Positions 33,425 through 39,893 of a DNA stretch of 44,738 nucleotides are shown here, piece after piece. The notes under the pieces were generated by a model. That model saw nothing but the letters and a program-made list of their open reading frames with translations. It had not been told where the DNA came from and did no database searches. The stretch comes from a virus. Every line of letters starts with the position of its first letter. The stretch's first letter is position 1. A program made the position numbers and the translations under genes. The stretch covers positions 1 through 44,738 of IMG/VR virus record IMGVR_UViG_3300046721_000128; one strand, 5' to 3'.

Positions 33425-33697
33425 CTACTTGTCGCGCTTGACGCTCTCCATGCCTACCTTGAAGGCGTGGACGATCGTCTCCGAGAGGCGCATGCGAGAG
33501 CGGACCGTAGTACCGGCGACCGCGACACCGACGAGGATGATGACGACCAGGACAGTCAACAACTTGACGCGAGGCGCCGTGCCTGGATCGATGGTCAGCG
33601 TCGCCCACGCGAAGACACCGAAAGAGCCGAGCCAGCCTCCCCATTGCGCTACGGACGCAAGGATGCGCCGCGTTCCTTCGGGAATGTAATCCTTCAC
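33425..33697 (-). CDS. Membrane protein co-transcribed with the repressor
   Basis: A 90-residue protein with two hydrophobic segments (GGWLGSFGVFAWATLTI and LLTVLVVIILVGVAVAGTTV) and a basic C-terminus. GTG 33697 overlaps the repressor stop (GTGA), so the two form an operon. Small membrane proteins next to repressors often block superinfection; that role is inferred here. Confidence 0.65.
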   Translation of the reverse strand: MKDYIPEGTRRILASVAQWGGWLGSFGVFAWATLTIDPGTAPRVKLLTVLVVIILVGVAVAGTTVRSRMRLSETIVHAFKVGMESVKRDK

Positions 33698-34089
33698 GCC
33701 AGTAGATCCTTTTCCTCTGCTATGTACTGATCGAACGCTTTGATCAGAGCTTTTCGCGTGCCCTCCGTGATACCGCGGATGGCGGAGATTTCTTCGATCA
33801 CCCTTCTACGTAGAGCCGTCGGCTCTGGCATCTCGTACGGCGGCACCCCTGCCATCTCTTCAGTGACCAAGCCGGCGGTCACAGCTAGGCGCAGGGGCTG
33901 GACGTCTAGTGTGTCGGCGAGCCGCGCAAGGTTCGCCATCGTAGGGATTGCCGTCCCGTTTCGCCAACGCGATACAACCGAGTCATTGACGTCGACCCGT
34001 TGCGCGATCCATCGACCCGACAATCCCTTGTTCGCCATCGTCGTATCGAGCCACTGCCCAAAGATCTTGGCGTGCTCCGTTCGCTTCAT
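33694..34089 (-). CDS. XRE/Cro-CI type repressor
   Basis: A 131-residue DNA-binding protein. The HTH is GLSGRWIAQRVDVNDSVVSR and then WRNGTAIPTMANLARLADTL (about residues 20-60). The C-terminal part (RRRVIEEISAIRGITEGTRK) is helical, probably for dimerisation, and lacks a LexA-type protease signature. ATG 34089 is preferred over a TTG at 34146. It would silence the rightward early genes from an operator near 34.47 kb (inference). No integrase is present in the window. Confidence 0.82.
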   Translation of the reverse strand: MKRTEHAKIFGQWLDTTMANKGLSGRWIAQRVDVNDSVVSRWRNGTAIPTMANLARLADTLDVQPLRLAVTAGLVTEEMAGVPPYEMPEPTALRRRVIEEISAIRGITEGTRKALIKAFDQYIAEEKDLLA

Positions 34090-34224
34090 GCTCTTGCCTG
34101 CGTCTCTCCTATGGGGGGGGCGCTTCGGTGTTCGTTGCTTCGTCAATCGTGCCTTAGGGTTGCCTGTCTATGAACCTGTAGTTCCAGTTGATACGCGTAG
34201 CAGACGACCCGACGTCTACGCACA

Positions 34225-34425
34225 CTAGTCCAGAGTCGACGCAACTTGCTTGTTACTGGTGAGTAAGAGATCCAAAGCTCTGTGCGGTCGCCTAGCGAGA
34301 TCGATTGACCGAAGGTATGCCGCCGTATCGGGTAGTCGCTGAAACTCGCGCACACGGAAGACGCCCTGGTCAGAGAGTCGATCGATGATCTGTACATCTA
34401 CCAACAAGTAACATCGTCGCTGCAT
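34225..34425 (-). CDS. Small reverse-strand protein (tentative)
   Basis: A 66-residue frame, MQRRCYLLVDVQIIDRLSDQ to TSNKQVASTLD, with reasonable residue balance. A TTG at 34434 is an alternative start. It lies just downstream of the palindrome at 34465 in the repressor direction. It could be a repressor leader gene or chance; the ribosome binding site is weak (TTGAGAT). Confidence 0.4.
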   Translation of the reverse strand: MQRRCYLLVDVQIIDRLSDQGVFRVREFQRLPDTAAYLRSIDLARRPHRALDLLLTSNKQVASTLD

Positions 34426-34641
34426 AGATCTCAACGTCCCTGGTCACGGTTGTATCACAGGCAAAAATCTTCGAAGATTTCCGATTCGGGTACTTGACGG
34501 GAGATTGGACTAGGAGGAGATTCGTCATCACAAGGAAGCAGCAAGGAAAACGAGAGCGGCCAACGTCCTTACTCGACAAGGTCGCAGCGGTCTACCCGTG
34601 GACGACCCGCTCTCGAAGCCCACACAGTCAGGGGGAGTTCA
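34426..34641. promoter_or_regulatory. Divergent early control region
   Basis: A region between the reverse-strand repressor block and the second rightward early block. It holds a perfect 16-bp palindrome AAATCTTCGAAGATTT at 34465-34480, a possible rightward promoter TTGACG (34494-34499), 17 bases, GAGATT (34517-34522), and an orphan AGGAGGAG (34512-34519) without a standard start codon nearby. The first rightward gene starts at 34642, so a leader of about 110 bases is expected. Confidence 0.6.
34465..34480. promoter_or_regulatory. 16-bp perfect palindrome, candidate repressor operator
   Basis: AAATCTTCGAAGATTT reads the same on both strands. It lies 13 bases before the TTGACG -35 candidate and between divergent transcription units, the expected place for the XRE dimer to bind. 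AT-rich ends with a TCGA centre suit an HTH dimer. Binding is inferred. Confidence 0.6.
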
Positions 34642-34836
34642 ATGGCGAACACCGACATTCGAGACTGCTCGATCAGCAACCCGAGTCCCGCCCACTACAT
34701 CCTGAGCATTCAGAACTTCGGTTGCGACGGCTACGACGTCGTTGGCGACTACGACACTCGCGGCGAAGCGCAGCAGATCTACAACGACCGGTACGCCGAC
34801 ATGGCCATCCCGTACGAGATCGCCCGCCTGCCGTGA
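34642..34836 (+). CDS. Small hypothetical early protein
   Basis: A 64-residue protein with a strong GGGGGAG ribosome binding site. ANTDIRDCSISNPSPAHYIL then SIQNFGCDGYDVVGDYDTRG, a compact alpha/beta pattern; QQIYNDRYADM continues as a helix. First gene of the second rightward block. Function unknown. Confidence 0.68.
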   Translation: MANTDIRDCSISNPSPAHYILSIQNFGCDGYDVVGDYDTRGEAQQIYNDRYADMAIPYEIARLP

Positions 34837-34997
34837 CGCTTGACGAGGCCATGGCCCCGGACCGCCTCCGGGGCCTGCGCACCACCACTCAGGCCGACGT
34901 CGACCGCGCCGCGGCACTGCACGACGTCGACGACCTAAGGCCCTGCGAGCGCGCCGCGTTCGAGTCGCAAGCTACGCCAATCGTAGTAATCTCCTGA
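34833..34997 (+). CDS. Small acidic helical protein
   Basis: A 54-residue protein from GTG 34833 overlapping the previous stop (GTGA): TLDEAMAPDRLRGLRTTTQA then DVDRAAALHDVDDLRPCERA. No family is recognised. Confidence 0.5.
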   Translation: MTLDEAMAPDRLRGLRTTTQADVDRAAALHDVDDLRPCERAAFESQATPIVVIS

Positions 34998-35021
34998 ATC
35001 TACGTTTCGAAGGGCCTCGAC

Positions 35022-35120
35022 GTGGCGAAACTAGTCCGTGTACAGCGTTCGACCAGGAAGCCCACGAAACCGCAGGAACCAGACCTCCGCACCCCAAGCG
35101 GCAAGCAACTCCCGTACTAG
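35022..35120 (+). CDS. Tiny basic peptide (tentative)
   Basis: A 32-residue frame (GTG 35022, GAAGGG upstream): AKLVRVQRSTRKPTKPQEPD then LRTPSGKQLPY. Highly basic and Pro-rich. Coding is plausible because the stretch would otherwise be empty, but proof is lacking. Confidence 0.4.
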   Translation: MAKLVRVQRSTRKPTKPQEPDLRTPSGKQLPY

Positions 35121-35147
35121 GACACCGAGTCGAAAGGGCGAGTTGGC

Positions 35148-35336
35148 ATGGCGACCGAAGAGAAGCTCATCGAACCGGGCCTACTGACGCAGCCGACGCG
35201 CGAAGAGTACGACGAAGCCATGTACCGCATGCACGCCGCGGCTGGCGGTCAAGGCATCCGCGACATACACACCGCGTTCTGGTACGGCTGGAACCTGGGT
35301 GTAGCCGATGGCGAGAGGCGTCGCCCCACCCCATAG
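35148..35336 (+). CDS. Small hypothetical protein
   Basis: A 62-residue protein with GAAAGGGCGAG before the ATG. EEKLIEPGLLTQPTREEYDE then AMYRMHAAAGGQGIRDIHTA, a helical pattern with a Trp-rich end (FWYGWNLGVADGERR). Similar short proteins occur in actinophages. Role unknown. It is followed by the hairpin array. Confidence 0.62.
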   Translation: MATEEKLIEPGLLTQPTREEYDEAMYRMHAAAGGQGIRDIHTAFWYGWNLGVADGERRRPTP

Positions 35337-35339
35337 ACC

Positions 35340-35640
35340 GGTGCTCGCGCTCTCCTTCCCCCAGAATCCCCCGGCGCGAGCACCTCTTAACCCCCGGTCG
35401 ACGTGACGCGTCATCCGTCGCCGGGGCCGTAGCCCCTAGGTCGTTGTCCCCCCGGCGACCTAGGGGCACCCAAAGACCGGCGCCCCCTGTTCCCCCAGTC
35501 CGGTTGCGGGGGGCGCCACCTCAAAACGCTTCCGCAGTGCATGGGGCAGCGAGGGTCCGAACCCCTCGGAAGCACTAGCCGGCCCGCCTTACGGGGAGAG
35601 CTGGACAAACCCAACCGGGGTGCAATTCGCGAAGGTTGGG
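35340..35640 (+). ncRNA. Array of six successive GC-rich hairpins (candidate structured RNA)
   Basis: A gene-free stretch of about 350 bases that folds as a row of stems: H1 GGTGCTCGCGC/GCGCGAGCACC (35340-35384), H2 CCCCGG/CCGGGG with an inner TGACGCGTCA palindrome (35392-35426), H3 GCCCCTAGGTCG/CGACCTAGGGGC (35432-35467), H4 GGCGCCCCC/GGGGGCGCC (35479-35517), H5 GCTTCCG/CGGAAGC with a nested T-arm-like loop (35528-35573), and H6 CCCAACC/GGTTGGG (35610-35640). The loops of H1 and H4 both contain TTCCCCCAG. No reading frame spans it convincingly. It could be a non-coding RNA, a multi-step terminator or a protein-binding array. Confidence 0.55.
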
Positions 35641-35684
35641 CCGGTTTTCACAGTCCACAACCGCCATACAGGGGAGCAACGCTC

Positions 35685-35888
35685 ATGGCGCACAACTTCT
35701 TCGCCGACACGAAAACTGACGTAGCGCACCTTCCGATCGCGAGGCGCGAGGCCTGGCACCGCGAAGCGTGGCTCGAAGAGCAGCGCGAACTGTCGGCCCT
35801 CGTCGGTGTCCGGCAGTTCACGTCGGAGTCCCTCTATCCGGAAGTGTTCGAGGCCATCTACGACACCCCCGCACTCTGGTCGAACTGA
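35685..35888 (+). CDS. Small hypothetical protein
   Basis: A 67-residue protein from ATG 35685, with CAGGGGAG before it; the longer in-frame start at 35541 would translate through the hairpin array. AHNFFADTKTDVAHLPIARR then EAWHREAWLEEQRELSALVG. No family is recognised. Confidence 0.62.
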   Translation: MAHNFFADTKTDVAHLPIARREAWHREAWLEEQRELSALVGVRQFTSESLYPEVFEAIYDTPALWSN

Positions 35889-35928
35889 CGACCAACTATC
35901 AGCCCACACTTCGAAGGGAACGAGAACA

Positions 35929-36375
35929 ATGCGTAAGACCAGCAAGGTAGCGCTCGCGTCGGTAGTCGGCTTGGCTGGCGTGTTCGCGGTCATCGGGATC
36001 ACCGCCAACGGGGGGGCGCCCGCGTCCGACGCGCCGGCGTCCGTGGCAACGCAGGTCGTGAAGCCCAGTCACAAGCCGACAGCAGTCAGCGAGCGCATCG
36101 ACCTGAAGTCGTTCACGATCGACGACCGGTCGATCCCCGGCATGGCTGACGTGTGGGTGAAGTACTCGATCACCAACAACAGCTCGAAGAAGTCGGACTA
36201 CGCCTTCGACTGGCAGGCCGTGAACGCGGACGGAATCCGTGTCGAGTCGGGCACCGAATACGTGACCGACGTACTGCCGCACCAGACCGTCAAAGGCAGC
36301 GACGTCACCACGCTGAACAGCGTCCACGTCAAGCTCAGTGTCACGTCCTTCGACCGCACACCCTCGTTCTCGTGA
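35929..36375 (+). CDS. Secreted or membrane-anchored Ig-like protein
   Basis: A 148-residue protein. An N-terminal signal or anchor (KVALASVVGLAGVFAVIGIT) is followed by a short Ala/Pro/Lys linker and a beta domain of FxLYD/DUF4352-like type (DVWVKYSITNNSSKKSDYAF to VHVKLSVTSFDRT). Such proteins are exported to the cell surface. Early position suggests modification of the host surface, perhaps superinfection exclusion; this is inferred. GAAGGGAACGAG precedes the ATG. Confidence 0.68.
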   Translation: MRKTSKVALASVVGLAGVFAVIGITANGGAPASDAPASVATQVVKPSHKPTAVSERIDLKSFTIDDRSIPGMADVWVKYSITNNSSKKSDYAFDWQAVNADGIRVESGTEYVTDVLPHQTVKGSDVTTLNSVHVKLSVTSFDRTPSFS

Positions 36376-36578
36376 GCAGCGTCCGCGTGGCGGTCATCGC
36401 CGAACTCGAAGGCAGGGCCGCCGCGTTGACGCTTCGAGCCGCGAACCTGGAAGCCACGGGCTACCCGATGGAAGGTCACAGTTCGCAGGCCCGACGCAAC
36501 CGGCTCAAGTCCCACCTGATGGACATGGCCAGCATGTACCGCTCACTGGTCACCGAACTGGAAGTCGAGGCGCTCTGA
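36372..36578 (+). CDS. Small helical protein
   Basis: A 68-residue protein from GTG 36372 (overlapping the previous stop). Two helices: AVIAELEGRAAALTLRAANL and RNRLKSHLMDMASMYRSLVT. Probably a helical hairpin. Its TGA overlaps the next ATG. Function unknown. Confidence 0.58.
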   Translation: MSSVRVAVIAELEGRAAALTLRAANLEATGYPMEGHSSQARRNRLKSHLMDMASMYRSLVTELEVEAL

Positions 36579-36793
36579 TGGAGGCGCGCAAGCCGCGGCG
36601 CACCGACGAGGACGAACCGTTGGCCGCCGACGTCGCACGGATGATCGACAACGACTCCGAGTGCAGCCGATGCATGTCGAACCAACAGGAGTCGGAGGCA
36701 GCACACAAGCGCCTCGCCCACGACATCATCGTCGTCGTGCGGGAACGCGTCCTCCGGGAAATCGAAACGTACGCAAGGGAGAACGTCCGATGA
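36578..36793 (+). CDS. Small protein with CxxC motif
   Basis: A 71-residue protein: basic start, acidic centre, a SECSRCMSNQQ motif and a C-terminal helix (DIIVVVRERVLREIETYARE). Overlapping neighbours on both sides support translation. Role unknown. Confidence 0.58.
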   Translation: MEARKPRRTDEDEPLAADVARMIDNDSECSRCMSNQQESEAAHKRLAHDIIVVVRERVLREIETYARENVR

Positions 36794-37176
36794 GCCAGCC
36801 AACGGGCGATGAGCCGATCAAGCCCGGCGAAGAGATCTTCATGACGTCGGTCAACCTGGACGACATGATCTCGCGGACTGCGGACTTCCTTCACGGGCAC
36901 GGGCCGTTCACGAACCAGGACCCTGAGACGCTGCCCGCGGAAGTCACGAACAGCATCCTGCACCTGGCAGAGCACTTCCTGAGGTACATCGGCGTCACGC
37001 CGGGCACCGCCCCGTTCTACACGCCGCACCTCGAATGGTGTGACGACGACTACTACGCCTTCATGGACCTGCGAGCCGAAATGAAGGAACTAGGCGTTCC
37101 CGACGGGCTGACGGTCGAGGAACAGGTTCGCTACATGCAAGGCGTCGTAAAGGACATGAAATGGGACGACGAATGA
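36790..37176 (+). CDS. Hypothetical early protein
   Basis: A 128-residue acidic protein. Helices around NLDDMISRTADFLHG and NSILHLAEHFLRYIG, a Trp/Tyr-rich segment (PHLEWCDDDYYAFMDL) and the end VRYMQGVVKDMKW. No family is recognised. Overlaps both neighbours by four bases. Confidence 0.62.
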   Translation: MSQPTGDEPIKPGEEIFMTSVNLDDMISRTADFLHGHGPFTNQDPETLPAEVTNSILHLAEHFLRYIGVTPGTAPFYTPHLEWCDDDYYAFMDLRAEMKELGVPDGLTVEEQVRYMQGVVKDMKWDDE

Positions 37177-37274
37177 GGTTCTTGCGGCACGTCGTTTCGT
37201 ACTGCAATCACATGTGGGTCGAGCGCTCAGGCGGTGGCTGGATATGCCAGAACTGTTCCGCCACCGTCGGGTAA
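37173..37274 (+). CDS. Mini zinc-ribbon peptide
   Basis: A 33-residue peptide: RFLRHVVSYCNHMWVERSGG then GWICQNCSATVG. C-x-x-H plus C-x-x-C gives a complete zinc-ribbon ligand set in a very short chain. ATG 37173 overlaps the previous stop. Similar mini zinc fingers occur in other phages. Confidence 0.55.
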   Translation: MRFLRHVVSYCNHMWVERSGGGWICQNCSATVG

Positions 37275-37304
37275 CTATTGTTCGCCAAGCGAAGGAACAG
37301 TGAC

Positions 37305-37511
37305 ATGTCTGATCTCATGACTCCGACGGACGTCGCCAAGTATTTCGGTGTCCACCCCAAGACTGTGACCAAGTGGGCCGACCTTGGGTTCTTGAAGTGC
37401 CGTCGGACCATGGGCGGGCACCGCAGGTTTCTGCGCGAAGAGGTGGAGAACTTCACCTATAGCCCCGAGTCGATGGCCGTCCGCATGGCGGCACTGCGGC
37501 AGGCGAAGTAA
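37305..37511 (+). CDS. BldC-like MerR-type DNA-binding protein
   Basis: A 68-residue winged-HTH protein: MTPTDVAKYFGVHPKTVTKW, ADLGFLKCRRTMGGHRRFLR, then EEVENF. This is close in pattern to Streptomyces BldC (LTPAEVA..., PKTVTRWAKAGKL, RTLGGHRRY), a regulator that binds head-to-tail repeats and delays development. A phage version may reset host development or control phage promoters. GAAGGAACAG lies before the ATG. A small gap precedes it, so it may have its own promoter. Confidence 0.8.
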   Translation: MSDLMTPTDVAKYFGVHPKTVTKWADLGFLKCRRTMGGHRRFLREEVENFTYSPESMAVRMAALRQAK

Positions 37512-37642
37512 TGACGTGCCCCAGGTGTCAAGGCTGCGGCCAGGTAGTCGAGGTGGCCGTTCACCGTGATGGCAACGGAAACGAATGGGTCGAACATCGC
37601 GCACTGCCGTGCGGTCCGTGCGGTGGTAGCGGAGAGGTGTAA
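37511..37642 (+). CDS. DnaJ-type zinc-finger peptide
   Basis: A 43-residue peptide with paired CxxCxGxG-like motifs: TCPRCQGCGQV and LPCGPCGGSGEV, the zinc-binding fold of DnaJ central domains. The ATG overlaps the stop of the BldC-like gene. Stand-alone DnaJ-like fingers are common in actinophages; their role is unclear. Confidence 0.68.
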   Translation: MTCPRCQGCGQVVEVAVHRDGNGNEWVEHRALPCGPCGGSGEV

Positions 37643-37645
37643 GCG

Positions 37646-38551
37646 ATGCGGAAGCCGGGGATGACGCGCGAACAGCGCAATGCGCGCAACAAGTATCTGA
37701 CCATCGTCAACGAACGCGGCATCTATATGTGGCGCGACCCCGCGCCGTTCCGCGAGCGCCTGACGCAGCTCCATAAGTGCATGTTCTTCACTCAGATCTC
37801 GGCCCTGACCGGCATCGCAGAATCGACGCTCAAGGATCACTTCTACAACGAACGATCCACGGTCCACGTCGATACGGTCAAAAAGCTGTTCGCCATTCCG
37901 CTACCGTCGGGCGACATTCCGTCGAACGAGGATCGCAAGCGCGGCGCGGTGCGCATCGTCCACGGCCTACTGGCCCGCGGCTTCTCGCTCGTGGTGATGA
38001 CGGAGTTCCTGCCGACCACCTATGCGTCACTGTCGAACCTGTCATCGGAAAACTCGGCCGGCTGGCACGGCATGTCGCCTGAGATGTACGCCCATTTCGT
38101 CACGATGGCGACGAAGCTCGAAAAAGCTCAGCCGGCGGACTTCGGTATTGCCAACGTGACGCAGAACATGAACAAGTCGCGGGCCAGGAACAACCAGTGG
38201 GCGCCCATCGGATGCTGGGATCTCGACACCGTTCACCGCGCCGACGTCTTCCCCGAGTGGACGGGCGCATGTGGGACGATCGAGGGTTACCGACTGCACC
38301 TGGCCTACGACATTCTCGTCAAGCGCATCAAACGGTCCCAGCACAGCGACCGACGTTCCGTGCTCTGCGAACCGTGTCTCGATGCCAAAAAGGAATACAC
38401 GAGCAAGCGGCCGTCGGACGTCAACCGCGCAGCTATGTTCCTGGCCTTCGAGAAAGGAGAGTCGATCCGCGACGTTGCGGCCGACTTCCACTGTTCGACC
38501 AGGACTGTGCAGCGATTCCGCGCCGAATGGAAGGAGGCCTGCGATGGCTGA
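37646..38551 (+). CDS. Helix-turn-helix DNA-binding protein
   Basis: A 301-residue protein. A WRDPAPFRERLTQLHKCMFF segment and an ISALTGIAESTLKDHFYNER helix pair near the N-terminus give a first HTH; KGESIRDVAADFHCSTRTVQRF gives a second at the C-terminus. The middle holds a Cys/Trp-rich domain (PIGCWDLDTVHR, VLCEPCLDAKKE). This two-HTH layout occurs in large actinophage regulators of unknown target. Located before the primase; a replication or late-switch regulator role is possible. Confidence 0.65.
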   Translation: MRKPGMTREQRNARNKYLTIVNERGIYMWRDPAPFRERLTQLHKCMFFTQISALTGIAESTLKDHFYNERSTVHVDTVKKLFAIPLPSGDIPSNEDRKRGAVRIVHGLLARGFSLVVMTEFLPTTYASLSNLSSENSAGWHGMSPEMYAHFVTMATKLEKAQPADFGIANVTQNMNKSRARNNQWAPIGCWDLDTVHRADVFPEWTGACGTIEGYRLHLAYDILVKRIKRSQHSDRRSVLCEPCLDAKKEYTSKRPSDVNRAAMFLAFEKGESIRDVAADFHCSTRTVQRFRAEWKEACDG

Positions 38552-39359
38552 GATGCTGTTCGCGGCGTTGAACTACGCCTACCAGGGGTTCGAAGTCTTC
38601 CGACTGGTCGAGGGCGGCAAGCAGCCGCTGCCCGGTAGTGACGGCTTCCTGTCTGCTACGTCGTCCGGCGATCGAATCGTCAACTGGTGGATGGGCACCA
38701 ACTCCACCTGCAACGTCGGCATTGCCACTGGCTCACGGTCCGGCATTTGGGTGCTGGACGTCGACACGAAGGACGGCCATGACGGATTCGGATCCTTGTC
38801 AGAGATGTGCAATCGCTACGGCGATGACGTCTGTGAAACGCGCACAGTTGAAACATGGTCCGGGGGCCTGCACTTCTACTTTCGCTACCCAGAACAGCGT
38901 GTCATCGGTCGTCGTATCTCGGCATTCAAGCGGATCGGGCTACCGCATATCGACGTCTGCGGCGATAACGGTTACGTCGTCGGCCCACCTTCGGTGGTTG
39001 ACGGACGGAGCTATCGACTGCTTGACGATCGCCCCATAGCGCCGACGCCCGTCGGGCTGCTCGCCGCGCTTGAAGCGGCGGAATCCGTGCAGCAGCCGCG
39101 GTACGAGCGGACCTCGACCGGCGCCGTACGGCCGGTGCGGGAGACGTCGACCGAGGGCATGCTGCTGTGGCTCGCCGGCCGGCTGCCGGGCACCCAAGAC
39201 GACGCCCTGAGCTGGGTTGTACGGGCACTCAGGGACGAGGGCATGAGCCGCGAGGCAGCAGAGGGCGCGGTCACCCCGATCGTGCTTCAGTGGCCCGTCA
39301 GCGGCCGTCCGTGGACCGTAAATGATGTTGAACGACACCTGAGGAGTGCGTACCGATGA
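38544..39359 (+). CDS. Bifunctional primase-polymerase (AEP superfamily)
   Basis: A 271-residue protein with the prim-pol catalytic set: DxD in VLDVDTKDGHDG (Asp72, Asp74), the sxH-type GGLHFYFRY (His110), and a third Asp in PHIDVCGDNGYVVGPPS (Asp137). The last 80 residues are a PriCT-like helical domain (LLWLAGRLPGTQDDALSW). It makes primers, and perhaps short DNA, for phage replication. The N-terminus is YAYQGFEVFRLVEGGKQPLP. AAGGAGG precedes ATG 38544. Confidence 0.88.
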   Translation: MAEMLFAALNYAYQGFEVFRLVEGGKQPLPGSDGFLSATSSGDRIVNWWMGTNSTCNVGIATGSRSGIWVLDVDTKDGHDGFGSLSEMCNRYGDDVCETRTVETWSGGLHFYFRYPEQRVIGRRISAFKRIGLPHIDVCGDNGYVVGPPSVVDGRSYRLLDDRPIAPTPVGLLAALEAAESVQQPRYERTSTGAVRPVRETSTEGMLLWLAGRLPGTQDDALSWVVRALRDEGMSREAAEGAVTPIVLQWPVSGRPWTVNDVERHLRSAYR

Positions 39360-39430
39360 TCCACTGGTATTGGCTGATCACAGCCTTCGTGTGCGGTTCT
39401 TGGGTCGGCGCTTGGCTGGTGCGCCGATGA
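39356..39430 (+). CDS. Tiny membrane peptide
   Basis: A 24-residue peptide, MIHWYWLITAFVCGSWVGAW LVRR, which is a single membrane helix with a basic end. ATG 39356 overlaps the primase stop and its TGA overlaps the next ATG (ATGA at both ends). This suggests it is translated. Role unknown. Confidence 0.5.
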   Translation: MIHWYWLITAFVCGSWVGAWLVRR

Positions 39431-39609
39431 CCTGCGCAGCGAAGCGCGAGACATTCATGCGTCGCGGACTCAAGTACAAGGTCAAGCAGCGCATGCGCGG
39501 GACGTGGACCGTGCTCGACGTCAACAACTTCCCGTGCGCTGTCCGCGCTTCGTGGCGCGACGCCTACAACACCGCCTACGCCCGTGCCTACGAAAGGGAT
39601 GCCCGATGA
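39427..39609 (+). CDS. Small basic protein
   Basis: A 60-residue basic protein: TCAAKRETFMRRGLKYKVKQ, RMRGTWTVLDVNNFPC, then a Tyr-rich helix (DAYNTAYARAYERDAR). It resembles a small nucleic-acid-binding fold. Overlaps both neighbours. Confidence 0.58.
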   Translation: MTCAAKRETFMRRGLKYKVKQRMRGTWTVLDVNNFPCAVRASWRDAYNTAYARAYERDAR

Positions 39610-39893
39610 GTGACGCATTCGATATGCCGAAACCGCCGACGTCGCACATGAAACGCAATCTCGACAACGACTTTGTTGTCATCTGGTCGACGGACGGCAC
39701 GGTGACCAATGCCGAGGTGCTGTTGCGCCAAGTGGTCGGCGACCCCGTTTCCATTGGCTGGGGGCAAGCCCGTCGACATAAGGGCGACGTCCGCAACGGC
39801 GAACTAGGCGCAGCGCTGGCCCTGTCCCGCGCACTACGCATGGCAGGCGACAACTACGAGGCCAAGGCGAAGGAGTTGTTGGGCGATGGCTAA
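39606..39893 (+). CDS. Hypothetical early protein
   Basis: A 95-residue protein: MKRNLDNDFVVIWSTDGTVT, VGDPVSIGWGQARRHKGDVR, and a C-terminal helix ALALSRALRMAGDNYEAKAK. A compact alpha/beta fold is likely; the family is not recognised. Coupled to both neighbours. Confidence 0.6.
   Translation: MSDAFDMPKPPTSHMKRNLDNDFVVIWSTDGTVTNAEVLLRQVVGDPVSIGWGQARRHKGDVRNGELGAALALSRALRMAGDNYEAKAKELLGDG

Noticed and set aside
33425-33644. CRISPR-like or transposon-like arrays
   Set aside because: No regularly spaced direct repeats with unique spacers and no transposase or terminal inverted repeats were seen here or elsewhere in the window.
34143-34397. 84-residue reverse-strand frame overlapping the repressor 5' side
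   Set aside because: It competes with the better-looking frame at 34225-34425. Ser/Arg-rich composition and lack of a ribosome binding site argue against it.
34494-34832. N-terminal part of the 167-residue frame starting at 34494
   Set aside because: It overlaps the promoter region and the well-supported gene at 34642. Only its last part, from GTG 34833, is kept as a separate gene.
35505-35580. Full-length tRNA gene
   Set aside because: Only acceptor-like and T-arm-like parts can be folded (46 bases). No D-arm or anticodon arm pairs, and the T-loop lacks the conserved second T.
35541-35684. Upstream extension of the 67-residue protein through the hairpin array
   Set aside because: ATG 35685 has a good ribosome binding site. 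The extension has low-complexity Pro/Arg/Gly sequence and would be translated through strong stems.
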